NCBI RefSeq assembly: GCF_004349105.1
Contig: NZ_SMLB01000014.1
Span: forward strand, 1 to 64,000
Direction: 5' to 3'
DNA: 64,000 nucleotides
DNA from: Jiangella aurantiaca
GTDB taxonomy: Bacteria; Actinomycetota; Actinomycetes; Jiangellales; Jiangellaceae
How positions within the stretch are numbered: the stretch's first letter is position 1; every line of letters starts with the position of its first letter. The translations under genes were made by a program, and so were the position numbers. Below are positions 44,055 to 53,280 of this stretch, piece after piece. The notes under the pieces were generated by a model that was not told where the DNA came from, searched no databases, and saw nothing but the letters and a program-made list of their open reading frames with translations.

Positions 44055-44210
44055 TGGAGGAATGCGGGTTCCGGCACACGGAGAAACCTGCACCTGCTGC
44101 CGCCACCGTGTGGCGCAGCTGTGGTCATCACGACAGCGAACGCGCCCGGTCGCCATACCGATCACACATCGCCGGCATCGTCAGCGGCGCTGGCCGCTTG
44201 ACGACGGCGC

Positions 44211-45101
44211 TCAGCCGCCCTGGCCGCGGGCAACCACTTCGGCCGTCCCGTCGGGACCCACCGCGAACGCCGTGTCGACCGACGCGGCGAGGTTGAGCCG
44301 CGTGAAGGCCAGCGCCTCGGCGAGGTCGGCCTCGCGCTCGGCCGTATTGCGCGCACGCCGGGTGCTGACCTCGAGGATCACCGACCCTGACCATTCGATG
44401 CGGGCCAGCCGCTCCAGCACCGCTGAGCACGGCTGGTTGCCGCGGCCCGGGATCAGGTGCTCGTCGCGCGCCGACCCGGTGCCGTCGGTCATGTGCACGT
44501 GGGCCAGACGGTCGCCGACCGCCTCGGACAGCACCAGCGCGTCCTGGCCGGCGACGGCCGCGTGCGAGAGGTCCAGCGTGATGTGCTCGTACGACTCGTC
44601 AGTGGGATCCCAGTCGGGCGCGTAGGCGGCCACCTCACGGCCCGCCGCCCGCCACGGGTACATGTTCTCGACCGCGACGGCGATGCCGTACTCGTCCTCC
44701 AGCCGGGCCACCAGCTCGACGAACCCGCGGGCGTATTCGCGCTGCCACCGGAACGGCGGGTGCACGACGACGGTGGACGCGCCCAGCCGGCGGGCCGCCT
44801 CCAGCGACTTCGTCAGCCGCACCGTCGGATCGGGCGACCACACCCGCTGCGTGATCAGCAGGCACGGCGCGTGCACGGACAGCACCGGGACGCTGTACCG
44901 CTCGGCGAGCCGCTCGATCTGGTCGATGTCCTGGCTGACCGGATCGGTCCACACCATCACCTCGACGCCGTCGTAGCCGAGCGACGCGGCCATCTCGAAC
45001 GCCGTCGCCGCGCCCTGCGGATAGGTGGCGGCGGTGGACAGCCCCACGGGTGCCTCCGGAACACGCAGCACCCCGGAGGCACTCTGGCGCAGTTCGGACA
45101 C
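44211..45101 (-). CDS. Sugar phosphate isomerase/epimerase-like TIM-barrel protein
   Basis: A 296-residue xylose isomerase-like barrel (AP endonuclease 2 family). Metal-binding motifs are visible as [34 protein letters not shown] and AHVHMTDG. The real substrate cannot be deduced. The GTG at 45101 follows a TACCCT box by 6 bp (leaderless). It may be co-expressed with the downstream-oriented neighbours only by proximity. Confidence 0.82.
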   Translation of the reverse strand: MSELRQSASGVLRVPEAPVGLSTAATYPQGAATAFEMAASLGYDGVEVMVWTDPVSQDIDQIERLAERYSVPVLSVHAPCLLITQRVWSPDPTVRLTKSLEAARRLGASTVVVHPPFRWQREYARGFVELVARLEDEYGIAVAVENMYPWRAAGREVAAYAPDWDPTDESYEHITLDLSHAAVAGQDALVLSEAVGDRLAHVHMTDGTGSARDEHLIPGRGNQPCSAVLERLARIEWSGSVILEVSTRRARNTAEREADLAEALAFTRLNLAASVDTAFAVGPDGTAEVVARGQGG

Positions 45102-45147
45102 GCTCCAAGGGTATGCGGCCGGGCCACCCGGCGACGTGGCGCTTCGC

Positions 45148-45951
45148 TCAGGAATCAGGGGTGAACTCCCAGTGCCACGGCTCCGGCGTGCTGCCGCCGG
45201 GGCGAGCCCAGTCGGGGTTGTCCCAGCCGAACTCACCGGCGTTGTCGTCGAGCCAGTCATAGAGCGCGCCGTCGAAGGAGTTGGCGCCGCAGCCGACGTC
45301 GACCGCCAGGCCCCAGCCGTGCTCGCTGGTGCCGGGGACGGCGGCCAGGCCGGGCTTGCGCTCGGCGACGTCGACCTGGGCCTCGTAGCTGCGGTAGGAG
45401 TCGGTGACGCATTCGATGAGGCCCTCGCCGGTCTCGGCCCGGTAGAACGCGTCGAGCGCGACGAAGGAGGCGGCGGCGTCCGGGCGCAGCTGCTGGCCGC
45501 TGCCGATGCCGCAGAGGTGCTCGTCGCCGAGCTCGCCGTTGGCGACGTCGCCGCCGGGGATGGTGGCGTCGCAGCCGGGCACCGGCGGGAAGCCGGTCGG
45601 CGACGGCGTGGGCGCGGGCGTTGCCGCGGGAGCGGCCGCCGTGGGTGCGGGAGCAGCCGTCACCGACGGCGACGAAGTGGCCGTCGGGGCGGTCGACGGC
45701 GTGCCGCTGCCGGCCAGCGGGGCCGGCGTGCCGTTGTCGCCGCGGGCCGCGCTCGACGCGGCGTCCTCGCGCAGCTGGTCGACGTCGGCCGGGATCGGCG
45801 AGACCGAGGCGATGGCGGTCGTGGGAGCCGGGGCGCAGGACAGCGCCGTCGCGCCGACGGCGGCACCCGCGGCCGCACCCACGCCGGCGACGGGCAGGAC
45901 GAGCCGGCGGAGGCGGGCAGGATGGCGCCGCTTGTGACGAGCGTTGGGCAC
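45148..45951 (-). CDS. VanY-type D-alanyl-D-alanine carboxypeptidase (M15), exported
   Basis: A 267-residue zinc peptidase. After a basic N-terminus and one hydrophobic helix ([20 protein letters not shown]) comes a ~75-residue Ala/Thr/Pro linker, then the catalytic domain from about residue 140. Zinc and catalytic residues are in [15 protein letters not shown] (SxHxxGxAxD) and PEPWHWEF. It trims D-alanine from peptidoglycan stems outside the cell. The linker suggests a reach through the wall. The GTG at 45951 has GGAGG upstream. Confidence 0.9.
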   Translation of the reverse strand: MPNARHKRRHPARLRRLVLPVAGVGAAAGAAVGATALSCAPAPTTAIASVSPIPADVDQLREDAASSAARGDNGTPAPLAGSGTPSTAPTATSSPSVTAAPAPTAAAPAATPAPTPSPTGFPPVPGCDATIPGGDVANGELGDEHLCGIGSGQQLRPDAAASFVALDAFYRAETGEGLIECVTDSYRSYEAQVDVAERKPGLAAVPGTSEHGWGLAVDVGCGANSFDGALYDWLDDNAGEFGWDNPDWARPGGSTPEPWHWEFTPDS

Positions 45952-45999
45952 GAGCGGCGGTCCTCCGGAAGGTCACGAGGTGATAACGGCCAGATGACT

Positions 46000-46959
46000 C
46001 TAACCCGATTCGTCCGATTCGCCGAAACCGGCCCCCTCGATCTGGTCCAACCGGCGCAGGATCACGCCCTCGCGCAGCGCCCACGGGCAGATGTCGACCT
46101 CGTCGACCTCGAACAGGTCGATGGCGGCGTCGGCGACGACGGCGCCGGCCAGCAGCTGCCCTGCTCGTCCGGCGGAGACGCCGGGCAGCTTGGCCCGCTC
46201 CGCGGCCGTCATGGACGCCAGCTTCTTCACGAGATCCTGCACATCTTCCCTGCTCAAAGTGCGTCGCACGTAAGGGCCGTCGCCGGACGGAGCGGCACCG
46301 GCCACCCGGGCCAGCGAGCGGAACGTCTTGCTCGACGCGACCGCGCGGTCGGCGGTGCCGTACCGGTTGACGTCGCCGATGATCGACGCGATCTCGGCCC
46401 GCACGTGCCGTCGCAGCGCCCGCAGCTCGTCCTTGTCCGGCGGGTCGCCGGTGAACCAGTCGCGAGTCAGCCGGGCGGCGCCCAGCGGCAGCGACACCGC
46501 GATGTCAGGGTCCTCGTCGCCGCCGGCGGCCAGCTCCAGCGAGCCGCCGCCGATGTCGAAGCTGAGCAGCCGCCCCGCCGACCAGCCGTACCAGCGCCGC
46601 ACCGCCAGGAAGGTCAGCCGCGCCTCGTCCTCGCCGGAGAGGATCTGCAGGTCGACGCCGGCCTCGTCGCGCACGCGGTCGAGGACGGCGGTGCCGTTGA
46701 CGGCCTCGCGCAGCGCCGACGTGGCGAACGCGAGCATGGACGTGGCGCCCTTGTCCTCGGCCGCCTGGACCGCCTCGCGGCAGCTCTTCAGCAGTCGCTC
46801 GGCGCCCTGCTTGCTGATGGAGCCGGAGTCGTCGAGCAGCTCGACCAGCCGGAGATCGGTCTTCTGCTTGTACGCCGGCAGTGGACGCGCACCCAGGTGG
46901 GCGTCGACGAGCAACAGATGGACGGTGTTGGAACCGACGTCGAGCACACCCATGCGCAC
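46000..46959 (-). CDS. Ppx/GppA family exopolyphosphatase
   Basis: A 319-residue actin-like ATPase-fold phosphatase acting on polyphosphate or pppGpp. Phosphate-binding loops are [32 protein letters not shown] and [16 protein letters not shown]. It is the short form without the C-terminal HD domain. The GTG at 46959 follows a TATCGT box by 7 bp. The divergent gene starts only 21 bp away. Confidence 0.9.
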   Translation of the reverse strand: MRMGVLDVGSNTVHLLLVDAHLGARPLPAYKQKTDLRLVELLDDSGSISKQGAERLLKSCREAVQAAEDKGATSMLAFATSALREAVNGTAVLDRVRDEAGVDLQILSGEDEARLTFLAVRRWYGWSAGRLLSFDIGGGSLELAAGGDEDPDIAVSLPLGAARLTRDWFTGDPPDKDELRALRRHVRAEIASIIGDVNRYGTADRAVASSKTFRSLARVAGAAPSGDGPYVRRTLSREDVQDLVKKLASMTAAERAKLPGVSAGRAGQLLAGAVVADAAIDLFEVDEVDICPWALREGVILRRLDQIEGAGFGESDESG

Positions 46960-46980
46960 GAAAAAGACGATACTCGTGGG

Positions 46981-47733
46981 GTGGAGTTGCGGACACACGG
47001 AGCGCGAGCCTGGGTGGAGTTCACCGATCCGGCCGACGACGGCCAGGTGCTGCGCTGCGACCTGACCTGGCTCACGTCTCGCTGGACGTGCATCTTCGGA
47101 CAGGGCTGCCCGGGCATCTACACCGACCGTCCCGACGACGGCTGCTGCACGCACGGCGCCCACTTCTCCGACGAGGACGACGAGAAGCGGGTGCGCGGAT
47201 ACGCGAACCGGCTGGGCCCGGACGTCTGGCAGCTGCGCGACGAGGGGCTGCGCGGCGGCGTCGTCGAGACGGACGACGAAGGCGAGCGCAAGACCCGCGT
47301 CGTCGACGGCGCGTGCGTGTTCCTCAACCGGCCAGGGTTCGCCGGCGGCACCGGCTGCGCGCTGCACGCCTACGCGCTCTCCACCGGTCTGCATCCGCTG
47401 GAGACCAAGCCCGACGTGTGCTGGCAGCTGCCGATCCGGCGGTCCTACCGCGAGGCCGAGCGGCCGGACGGGACGACCTACCTCGAGATCAGCATCGGCG
47501 AGTACGACCGCGCCGGCTGGGGCGCCGGTGGCCACGACATGAGCTGGTACTGCACGACGGCGACGGAGGCGCACGTCGGGCGGGAGCCGGTGTACCGGTC
47601 GAACGAGCCGGAGCTGCGGGCGCTCATCGGCGACAAGGCGTACGAGCAGCTGGCCGAGCACTGCGAGGCGTTCCTCGCCGCCCAGCTGCCGCTGCTGGTG
47701 CATCCGGCGACGGCGGCGCACGAGCGGGACTGA
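46981..47733 (+). CDS. Cysteine-rich conserved-looking protein of unknown function
   Basis: A 250-residue soluble protein without signal or membrane segment. Nine or more cysteines are spread through it, including [11 protein letters not shown], a CC pair in [11 protein letters not shown], and later [31 protein letters not shown] and EHCEAF. The pattern recalls YkgJ/DUF3109-like metal-chelating proteins and suggests an Fe-S cluster or zinc site. The GTG at 46981 was chosen since a TACTCG box lies just upstream. It is divergent from the Ppx gene. No function can be given. Confidence 0.75.
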   Translation: MELRTHGARAWVEFTDPADDGQVLRCDLTWLTSRWTCIFGQGCPGIYTDRPDDGCCTHGAHFSDEDDEKRVRGYANRLGPDVWQLRDEGLRGGVVETDDEGERKTRVVDGACVFLNRPGFAGGTGCALHAYALSTGLHPLETKPDVCWQLPIRRSYREAERPDGTTYLEISIGEYDRAGWGAGGHDMSWYCTTATEAHVGREPVYRSNEPELRALIGDKAYEQLAEHCEAFLAAQLPLLVHPATAAHERD

Positions 47734-47781
47734 CCCCGATTCGTCCTCCGCGACGGCGACGGCGCCAGCAATCCAGCCGAG

Positions 47782-47853
47782 GTTGATCTTGGAGAAAGTG
47801 CGGAGTTACTGGGCGAAATGCCCGATTGATTCCGCGCTTTCTCCAAGATCAAC
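47782..47853. repeat. Long hairpin, GATC-tip family, copy A3
   Basis: Arms GTTGATCTTGGAGAAAGTGC plus GGA pair with one G-T difference. The apex contains the nested GGGCGAAATGCCC. It lies between the convergent ends of the Cys-rich gene and the LPDTG gene. Confidence 0.85.
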
Positions 47854-47958
47854 TTTGGTGAGATGGGGCGACCGGTTCGGAACGCCGCCTGGCAGCGAGA
47901 GGCCGCCGGACCCGGACCTCACGTCCGGGCCGGCGGCCTCTGCAGGGGAGTTGCGTGC

Positions 47959-49461
47959 TTACTGCTGGACCTGGCGGCGGCTCACCGCGAACGCGGCGGC
48001 CGCACCGGCGAGCAGCAGGCCGGCGCCGACGAATAGCAGCTGGCTCGACGCACCGGTGTCAGGCAGCTCCTCACCGTCGCCGCTGCCGGAGCCGTCCTCG
48101 GCACCGCCGGCGGCGCCGTCCTCCGAGCCGTCATCCGACCCGTCGGTCTCGGTGCCGTCGACCTCGGTGCCGTCGACCTCGGTGCCGTCGGTCTCGGTGC
48201 CGTCGGTCTCGGTGCCGTCGGTCTCGGTGCCGTCGACCTCGGTGCCGTCGACCTCGGTGCCGTCGACCTCGGTGCCGTCGACCTCGGTGCCGTCGACCTC
48301 GGTGCCGTCCACCTCGGTCTCCGTGCCGTCCACCTCGACCTCGGTGCCGTCCACCTCGACCTCAGTGCCGTCCACCTCGACCTCGGTGCCGTCCACCTCG
48401 ACCTCGGTGCCGTCCACCTCGGTCTCCGTGCCGTCCACCTCGGTCTCCGTGCCGTCCACCTCGGTCTCGGCCCCGGCGCGCTGGTCGCAGGCCTGGTAGT
48501 AGGCCTCCTGGCTTCCGATGACCGCGTTGAGCGGACCCTGCCACAGCCACGGCGCGCCACACGCGTCGTTGAGGATGTCGAGGCTGCCACCCTCGGTCGA
48601 GACGAGGCTGCTCAGCAGGTCCGTCGACGGCGCGTCCGCACCGCTGCAGGCGGTGTAGTGGGCCGACTGCTCGCCCAGCACCGTGTTGATCGGGCCCTGC
48701 CACAGCCACGGCGCGGCGCAGGCGTTGTTGAGCAGGTTGGCGCCGTCGCCGGTCAGCGTGCCGTCGTTGTTGCAGGCGGCGTAGTGCGCGGACTGACCGT
48801 CGTTGAACCCGTTGACCGGGCCCTGCCACAGCCAGGGCAGCGCGCACACGTTGTTGCCGACGTTGACGCCGTCGCCGTAGGTCGTGCCGTCGCTGTTGCA
48901 GGCGACGTACGTGGCCTCCTGGTCGGCGTTGAACACGTTCGCCGGACCCTGCCAGAGCCACGGGAGGGCGCAGGCACCGTTGAGCACGTTGATGCCGTCG
49001 CCGTAGGTGGTCTCTTCGGTGTTGCAGACCACGTAGTAGGCGGCCTGGTCCTCGACAGCGCCGTTGGCCGGGCCCTGCCAGAGCCAGGGCGCCGCGCAGG
49101 CGTTGTTGAGGACGTTGATCCCGTCGCCGTACGAGTCGGCACCGTTGTTCAGGACGTTGATGCCGTCACCGATCGCGATGCCGGTATTGCCGTTGCAGGC
49201 CTCGTAATAGGCTTCCTGGCCGCCGACGAGGATGTTGAACGGGCCCTGCCACAGCCAGGGCAGTGCGCACAGGCTGTTGCCGACCTCGATGTCACCGAGA
49301 CCGAGGGTGTCCAGCAGGCCGTCGGCCTCCTCGACGCTGGTGATCTCGTTGGGGAGCTCAACCCCCTTCCCCTCCTCGGCCGTGGCCGCCGGCACGCTCA
49401 AGGCGAAACAGGCGGCGAGCGCAGCGCCGGCCACAACGGCGCCACGCAGCACTGTCTTCAA
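47959..49461 (-). CDS. LPDTG-anchored surface protein with six C-x23-C PWLWQGP modules
   Basis: A 500-residue cell-wall protein. Signal peptide 1-28 ([18 protein letters not shown]...). Six modules have cysteine pairs 65/89, 122/146, 164/188, 206/230, 248/272 and 301/325, each with 23 intervening residues and the core PWLWQGP; four in a row have an exact 42-residue pitch. Residues ~332-430 are a Thr-Glu-Val-Asp-Gly stalk, then a Ser/Gly/Asp linker. LPDTG (466-470) is followed by a hydrophobic helix and RRQVQQ, a sortase signal. It pairs with the short protein at 43349. Start TTG 49461 gives the same leader and 7-bp ribosome-site spacing as that protein; GTG 49464 is the alternative. Confidence 0.87.
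   Translation of the reverse strand: MKTVLRGAVVAGAALAACFALSVPAATAEEGKGVELPNEITSVEEADGLLDTLGLGDIEVGNSLCALPWLWQGPFNILVGGQEAYYEACNGNTGIAIGDGINVLNNGADSYGDGINVLNNACAAPWLWQGPANGAVEDQAAYYVVCNTEETTYGDGINVLNGACALPWLWQGPANVFNADQEATYVACNSDGTTYGDGVNVGNNVCALPWLWQGPVNGFNDGQSAHYAACNNDGTLTGDGANLLNNACAAPWLWQGPINTVLGEQSAHYTACSGADAPSTDLLSSLVSTEGGSLDILNDACGAPWLWQGPLNAVIGSQEAYYQACDQRAGAETEVDGTETEVDGTETEVDGTEVEVDGTEVEVDGTEVEVDGTEVEVDGTETEVDGTEVDGTEVDGTEVDGTEVDGTEVDGTETDGTETDGTETDGTEVDGTEVDGTETDGSDDGSEDGAAGGAEDGSGSGDGEELPDTGASSQLLFVGAGLLLAGAAAAFAVSRRQVQQ
48140..48470. repeat. Tandem DNA repeat encoding the acidic stalk
   Basis: Units of 12-18 bp built from ACCTCGGTGCCGTC are repeated more than twenty times. They encode EVDGTE / ETDGTE blocks of the LPDTG protein. 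Copy number is likely to vary between strains by slippage, changing stalk length in frame. Confidence 0.9.
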
Positions 49462-49555
49462 CACAATTCTCCTCAAATCATTCGAAAGGTGTTTCCCAGG
49501 CAACCTGTTTTGTGGGGTGCCCGCCAGGGAGTACATTCGACCCCCTGACCAGATG

Positions 49556-49561
49556 TGTCAA
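49556..49561 (-). promoter_or_regulatory. Putative -35 (TTGACA) of the LPDTG gene
   Basis: TTGACA on the minus strand lies 95 bp upstream of the TTG start. GAATGT follows after 17 bp as a weak -10. The short relative at 43349 also has TTGACA, 91 bp upstream of its start. Confidence 0.4.
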
Positions 49562-49680
49562 GGTACTCTACAAAAGGTCATTCTTCCAGCTGACAGGCGC
49601 ACGACGACAAAGTTCTGAGTTGTTTCCTAGCGCCGGCAAAGACCCCTTCTGCCCGAATTCCGCAATCGGTCTGCAATGAT

Positions 49681-50391
49681 GTGGTCGTGCGCCGCGACGT
49701 CATCCCGAGCCCGAACATCTGGCACTATCCGGACGTCTACGAATTGGAGAACCGCGGCGTCGACCCCGAGGGCGTCCTCGAGGCGGCCATGCTGCGCATC
49801 CACGACTGGGCCGGCCTCGATTTGCTCGACGTCGGCTGTGGCGCCGGGTTCCACCTCCCCCGGTTCGCCGCGTCCGCCCGCCGCGTCGTGGGCGTCGAGC
49901 CGCATGCTCCGCTGGTCCGCCGGGCGCAACAACGAGCCGCGGCGCTGCCGGCCGCGGTCCGCTCGCGGATCACCGTCCTGCGCGGCCGGGCGCAGCAGCT
50001 GCCGCTCCCGCCGGCGTCGGTCGACGTCGTGCACGCGCGCTGGGCCTACTTCTTCGGTCCCGGCTGCGAGCCGGGGCTGGCCGAACTGGCCCGGGTGCTG
50101 CGGCACGGCGGCACCGCGTTCGTCATCGACAACGACGCCACCCGGTCGACGTTCGGCCGCTGGTTCCGCGCGGGGCTGCCGTCGTACGACGCCGAGGCGG
50201 TGGAGCGGTTCTGGGCCCGGCAGGGCTGGCACCGCGAGCCGCTGACGATGCGCTGGGAGCAGCCCGACCGCGCGTCGTTCGAGGCCGTCGTACGCATCGA
50301 GTTCGACCCGAAGACGGCCGACGCGATCCTGGCCGAGCACGCCGGCAGCTCCGTCGACTACGCGGTCAACCTGTTCTGGCGCCGGTTCTAG
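49681..50391 (+). CDS. SAM-dependent methyltransferase (class I)
   Basis: A 236-residue methyltransferase. The SAM loop is LLDVGCGAGFHLPRFA, the acidic residue binding ribose is in VVGVEPHAPLVRRA, and post-motifs are PLPPASVDVVHARWAYFFG and VLRHGGTAFVIDND. The N-terminus (VIPSPNIWHYPDVYELEN) is typical of a small actinobacterial group of unknown substrate. Start is GTG 49681 or, more likely, GTG 49687. It is divergent from the LPDTG protein, 219 bp apart. Confidence 0.85.
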   Translation: MVVRRDVIPSPNIWHYPDVYELENRGVDPEGVLEAAMLRIHDWAGLDLLDVGCGAGFHLPRFAASARRVVGVEPHAPLVRRAQQRAAALPAAVRSRITVLRGRAQQLPLPPASVDVVHARWAYFFGPGCEPGLAELARVLRHGGTAFVIDNDATRSTFGRWFRAGLPSYDAEAVERFWARQGWHREPLTMRWEQPDRASFEAVVRIEFDPKTADAILAEHAGSSVDYAVNLFWRRF

Positions 50392-50504
50392 TCATTCGGG
50401 TCGTCGGGTCGGGCAATCCCCACTGGCGGTCACCCGGTCCTGCGTCTCGCACCGGCCTCCCCTCCTGGCCTTCTTTGTCGGTCCGGCCGTCTACGGTTCT
50501 GGGC

Positions 50505-51941
50505 ATGGCGAAGGCGAAGACGACGGCCCCGGTGTTCCGGTGCTCCGAGTGCAGCTGGTCCACGGCCAAGTGGGTCGGCCGGTGCGGCGAGTGCCAGGCG
50601 TGGGGCACGGTCGAGCAGGCCGGCGCGGCCAAGGCCGGCGTCACGGCGGCCGGCCCGGTCACCGAGGCGGCCCGGCCGATCGGCTCGGTCGCCATCGAGG
50701 CGGCGCGGTCCCGGCCCACCGGCGTCGGAGAGTTCGACCGCGCGTTGGGCGGCGGGCTGGTGCAGGGAGCGGTCATCCTGCTGGCCGGCGAGCCGGGCGT
50801 CGGCAAGTCGACCCTCCTGCTCGACGTCACCGCGCGGTGGGCGCACGAGGCCGGCCGGGCGCTGTACGTCACCGGCGAGGAGTCCGCGGCCCAGGTGCGG
50901 CTGCGGGCCGAGCGCACCGGCGCAGTCGCCGACCACCTCTACCTCGCCGCCGAGACCGACCTGTCCGCCGTCCTCGGCCACGTCGACGAGGTCCGGCCGT
51001 CGCTGCTGGTGCTCGACTCCGTGCAGACGGTGTCCAGCCCGGCCGTCGACGGCGCAGCCGGCGGCGTCACGCAGGTCCGCGAGGTGGCCGCGTCGCTCAT
51101 CCGGGTCGCCAAGGATCGCGGCATCGCCACCATCCTCGTCGGTCACGTCACGAAGGACGGCAGCATCGCCGGACCGCGAGTCCTCGAGCACCTGGTCGAC
51201 GTCGTGCTGCACTTCGAGGGCGACCGCCACTCCCGGCTGCGGCTGGTGCGGACGGTGAAGAACCGGTTCGGCCCGGCCGACGAGGTCGGCTGCTTCGACC
51301 TCACCGACACCGGCATCCGTTCGCTCGCCGACCCCACCGGCCTGTTCCTGTCCCGGCACGCCACCCCGGTGCCGGGCACCTGCATCACGGTGACGCTCGA
51401 GGGCCGGCGCCCGCTGCTCGGCGAGGTGCAGGCGCTCGTGGCCACGTCGGCGCTGGCCACGCCGCGGCGGGCGAACAGCGGGCTCGACTCCTCGCGGGTA
51501 GCCATGGTGCTGGCGGTGCTGGAACGCCGCGGCCAGGTCCGGCTCAGCAACAGCGACGTCTACACGTCGACCGTCGGCGGCGCGAAGCTGTCCGAGCCGT
51601 CCACAGACCTCGCGCTGCTGCTGGCCGTGGCCAGCGCGGCGTCCGGCTCGCCGCTGCCGGCCGGGCTTACCGCGCTCGGAGAGGTCGGGCTGGCCGGTGA
51701 GATCCGCCGGGTCTCCGGCCTGAGCCGGCGGCTGGCCGAGGCCGAACGCATGGGGTTCACGACGGCGCTGGTGCCGTCGGAATCATCGGGGACTGACGTC
51801 AGACCCAGCGGTCGGCTACCACCTCTGCCCGGCCCGGTGCCCGGCGGCATCCGCGTCATCGAGGTGGCCGATGTCGGGCAGGCGCTGGCCGCGTCCGGCC
51901 CCAATGCCGGGCTGGCCGCGGATTCGCCCCAGCACACCTGA
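50505..51941 (+). CDS. radA: DNA repair protein RadA with repeat-derived insertion
   Basis: A 478-residue RecA-like ATPase that promotes branch migration in recombination. The N-terminal zinc finger is [20 protein letters not shown]. Walker A is GEPGVGKST, the RadA-specific KNRFG lies in [12 protein letters not shown], and a C-terminal Lon-protease-like domain follows ([17 protein letters not shown]). In that domain, after TTALVPSE, about 18 extra residues ([17 protein letters not shown]) come from a copy of the dispersed 40-bp repeat (51783-51823). The ATG at 50505 follows a TACGGT box by 7 bp. disA follows, as is common. Confidence 0.94.
   Translation: MAKAKTTAPVFRCSECSWSTAKWVGRCGECQAWGTVEQAGAAKAGVTAAGPVTEAARPIGSVAIEAARSRPTGVGEFDRALGGGLVQGAVILLAGEPGVGKSTLLLDVTARWAHEAGRALYVTGEESAAQVRLRAERTGAVADHLYLAAETDLSAVLGHVDEVRPSLLVLDSVQTVSSPAVDGAAGGVTQVREVAASLIRVAKDRGIATILVGHVTKDGSIAGPRVLEHLVDVVLHFEGDRHSRLRLVRTVKNRFGPADEVGCFDLTDTGIRSLADPTGLFLSRHATPVPGTCITVTLEGRRPLLGEVQALVATSALATPRRANSGLDSSRVAMVLAVLERRGQVRLSNSDVYTSTVGGAKLSEPSTDLALLLAVASAASGSPLPAGLTALGEVGLAGEIRRVSGLSRRLAEAERMGFTTALVPSESSGTDVRPSGRLPPLPGPVPGGIRVIEVADVGQALAASGPNAGLAADSPQHT
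51783..51823. repeat. Dispersed ~40-bp repeat inside radA
   Basis: TCATCGGGGACTGACGTCAG followed by ACCCAGCGGTCGGCTACCAC matches the copy at 3726 over almost its full length. It is read in frame within RadA. Confidence 0.85.
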
Positions 51942-52017
51942 ATCGTTGCGTGGTATTGACGTCATCGTCGCCGCGCAGCGGCACATCACACGCTCCGCTT
52001 TCCCATGTGGGGCTCCT

Positions 52018-52042
52018 CGCCACCTGGGACCTCGCGGTCGGC
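52018..52042. repeat. Short dispersed repeat upstream of disA
   Basis: Identical over 25 bases to 18461-18485 (CGCCACCTGGGACCTCGCGG plus TCGGC) and related to the longer repeat. It lies in the radA-disA spacer, where it may affect expression. Confidence 0.6.
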
Positions 52043-52153
52043 GCCTGGCTAGACTGTTTTCTCCAGTGTCGTCTGCCGTCCCTCGCCGGGCCGGCGTCGC
52101 GCGACCGTACACTGTTCATCACGAGAAGCCGTCCGGGTCACGACAGGGGTCAC

Positions 52154-53248
52154 GTGCAAGGCATCGATCGAGCCGGCGCCGACGCTAAGCTGCGCCTGGC
52201 TCTGGCAGCTGTGGCGCCCGGCACAGCGCTGCGCGAAGGCCTGGAGCGGATCCTGCGCGGCCGCACCGGCGCCCTGGTCGTGCTCGGCTACGACAAGACC
52301 ATCGAGGCCATGTCCACCGGCGGGTTCAGTCTCGACGTCGAGTTCAGCGCCACCCGGCTGCGCGAGCTGGCGAAGATGGACGGCGCCATCGTCGTCGACC
52401 GCGACTGCACCAAGATCCTCAAGGCGGCCACCCAGCTGGTGCCCGACCCGTCCATCCCGACGACGGAGTCCGGCACCCGGCACCGCACCGCCGAGCGGGT
52501 GGCCAAGCAGACCGGCTTCCCGGTCATCTCGGTGAGCCAGTCCATGCGCATCGTCGCCATCTACGTCGACGACATCCGCTATGTGCTCGAGGACGCCGGG
52601 CAGATCCTGTCGCGGGCCAACCAGGCGCTGGCCACGCTCGAACGCTACAAGCTGCGCCTGGACGAGGTGTCCGGCACGCTGTCGGCGCTGGAGATCGAGG
52701 ACCTCGTCACCGTCCGCGACGTCGTCTCGGTGGCCCAGCGGCTCGAGATGGTGCGGCGCATCTCGGTCGAGATCGACGGCTACGTCGTCGAGCTCGGCAC
52801 CGACGGCCGGCTGCTCAGCCTGCAGCTCGACGAGCTCGTCGCCGGCGTCGACTCCGACCGCGAGCTGGTGATACGCGACTACCTGCCGGCGCCGTCCGGC
52901 CGCCGCAAGCGCAGCCTCGGCGAGGCGATCAGCGCGCTCGACGCCCTGTCGGGCACCGACCTGCTCGACCTCGGCGCGGTGGCCCGGGCGCTCGGCTTCC
53001 CCGGCGGCGGCGAGCAGCTCGACGCCGCGGTGAGCCCGCGCGGGTTCCGGCTGCTGGCCCGGGTGCCGCGGCTGCCCGACAGCGTCATCGACCGCCTGGT
53101 CGAGCACTTCGGCGGCCTGCAGAAGCTGCTGGCCGCCAGCGTCGACGACCTCCAGGCCGTCGAGGGCGTCGGTGAGTCCCGCGCCCGCAGCGTTCGCGAG
53201 GGGCTGTCGCGGCTGGCCGAGTCCAGCATCCTCGAACGCTACGTCTGA
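52154..53248 (+). CDS. disA: DNA integrity scanning diadenylate cyclase DisA
   Basis: A 364-residue octameric enzyme that makes c-di-AMP from two ATP and pauses at recombination intermediates. The N-terminal DAC domain has the catalytic [11 protein letters not shown] and [16 protein letters not shown] helical linker and a C-terminal helix-hairpin-helix DNA-binding domain ([20 protein letters not shown]) complete it. The GTG at 52154 gives the standard length. RadA, which in Bacillus inhibits DisA, is encoded just upstream. Confidence 0.95.
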   Translation: MQGIDRAGADAKLRLALAAVAPGTALREGLERILRGRTGALVVLGYDKTIEAMSTGGFSLDVEFSATRLRELAKMDGAIVVDRDCTKILKAATQLVPDPSIPTTESGTRHRTAERVAKQTGFPVISVSQSMRIVAIYVDDIRYVLEDAGQILSRANQALATLERYKLRLDEVSGTLSALEIEDLVTVRDVVSVAQRLEMVRRISVEIDGYVVELGTDGRLLSLQLDELVAGVDSDRELVIRDYLPAPSGRRKRSLGEAISALDALSGTDLLDLGAVARALGFPGGGEQLDAAVSPRGFRLLARVPRLPDSVIDRLVEHFGGLQKLLAASVDDLQAVEGVGESRARSVREGLSRLAESSILERYV

Positions 53249-53280
53249 CCCCCCGGCCCCGCCACTTCGGGAAATTACCA

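Larger units (their letters stand above)
43835..44210. other. 376-bp intergenic region with two hairpins
   Basis: No gene is supported. It holds the terminator-like hairpin at 43848-43895 and the GATC-tip hairpin at 44005-44054. The remaining ~150 bp before the isomerase stop show nothing recognisable. Confidence 0.6.

Noticed and set aside
45025-46980. N-terminal two thirds of a 902-codon plus-strand frame
   Set aside because: Only the part from 46981 looks like a real protein. The upstream part is antisense to vanY and ppx with Arg/Gly-rich composition.
48140-48470. Short regular repeats considered as a CRISPR array
   Set aside because: The units are contiguous 12-18 bp blocks with no spacers, in frame with a surface protein; no cas genes are nearby.
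47783-48499. Ser/Pro/Val repeat protein on the plus strand
   Set aside because: It is the antisense reading of the tandem repeat in the LPDTG protein stalk.
43349-49461. The PWLWQGP proteins as ordinary chaplins
   Set aside because: Chaplins lack the Trp-rich PW[LF]WQGP core, have a different cysteine spacing and a Gly/Val/Asn-rich composition. Only the short/long architecture is similar.
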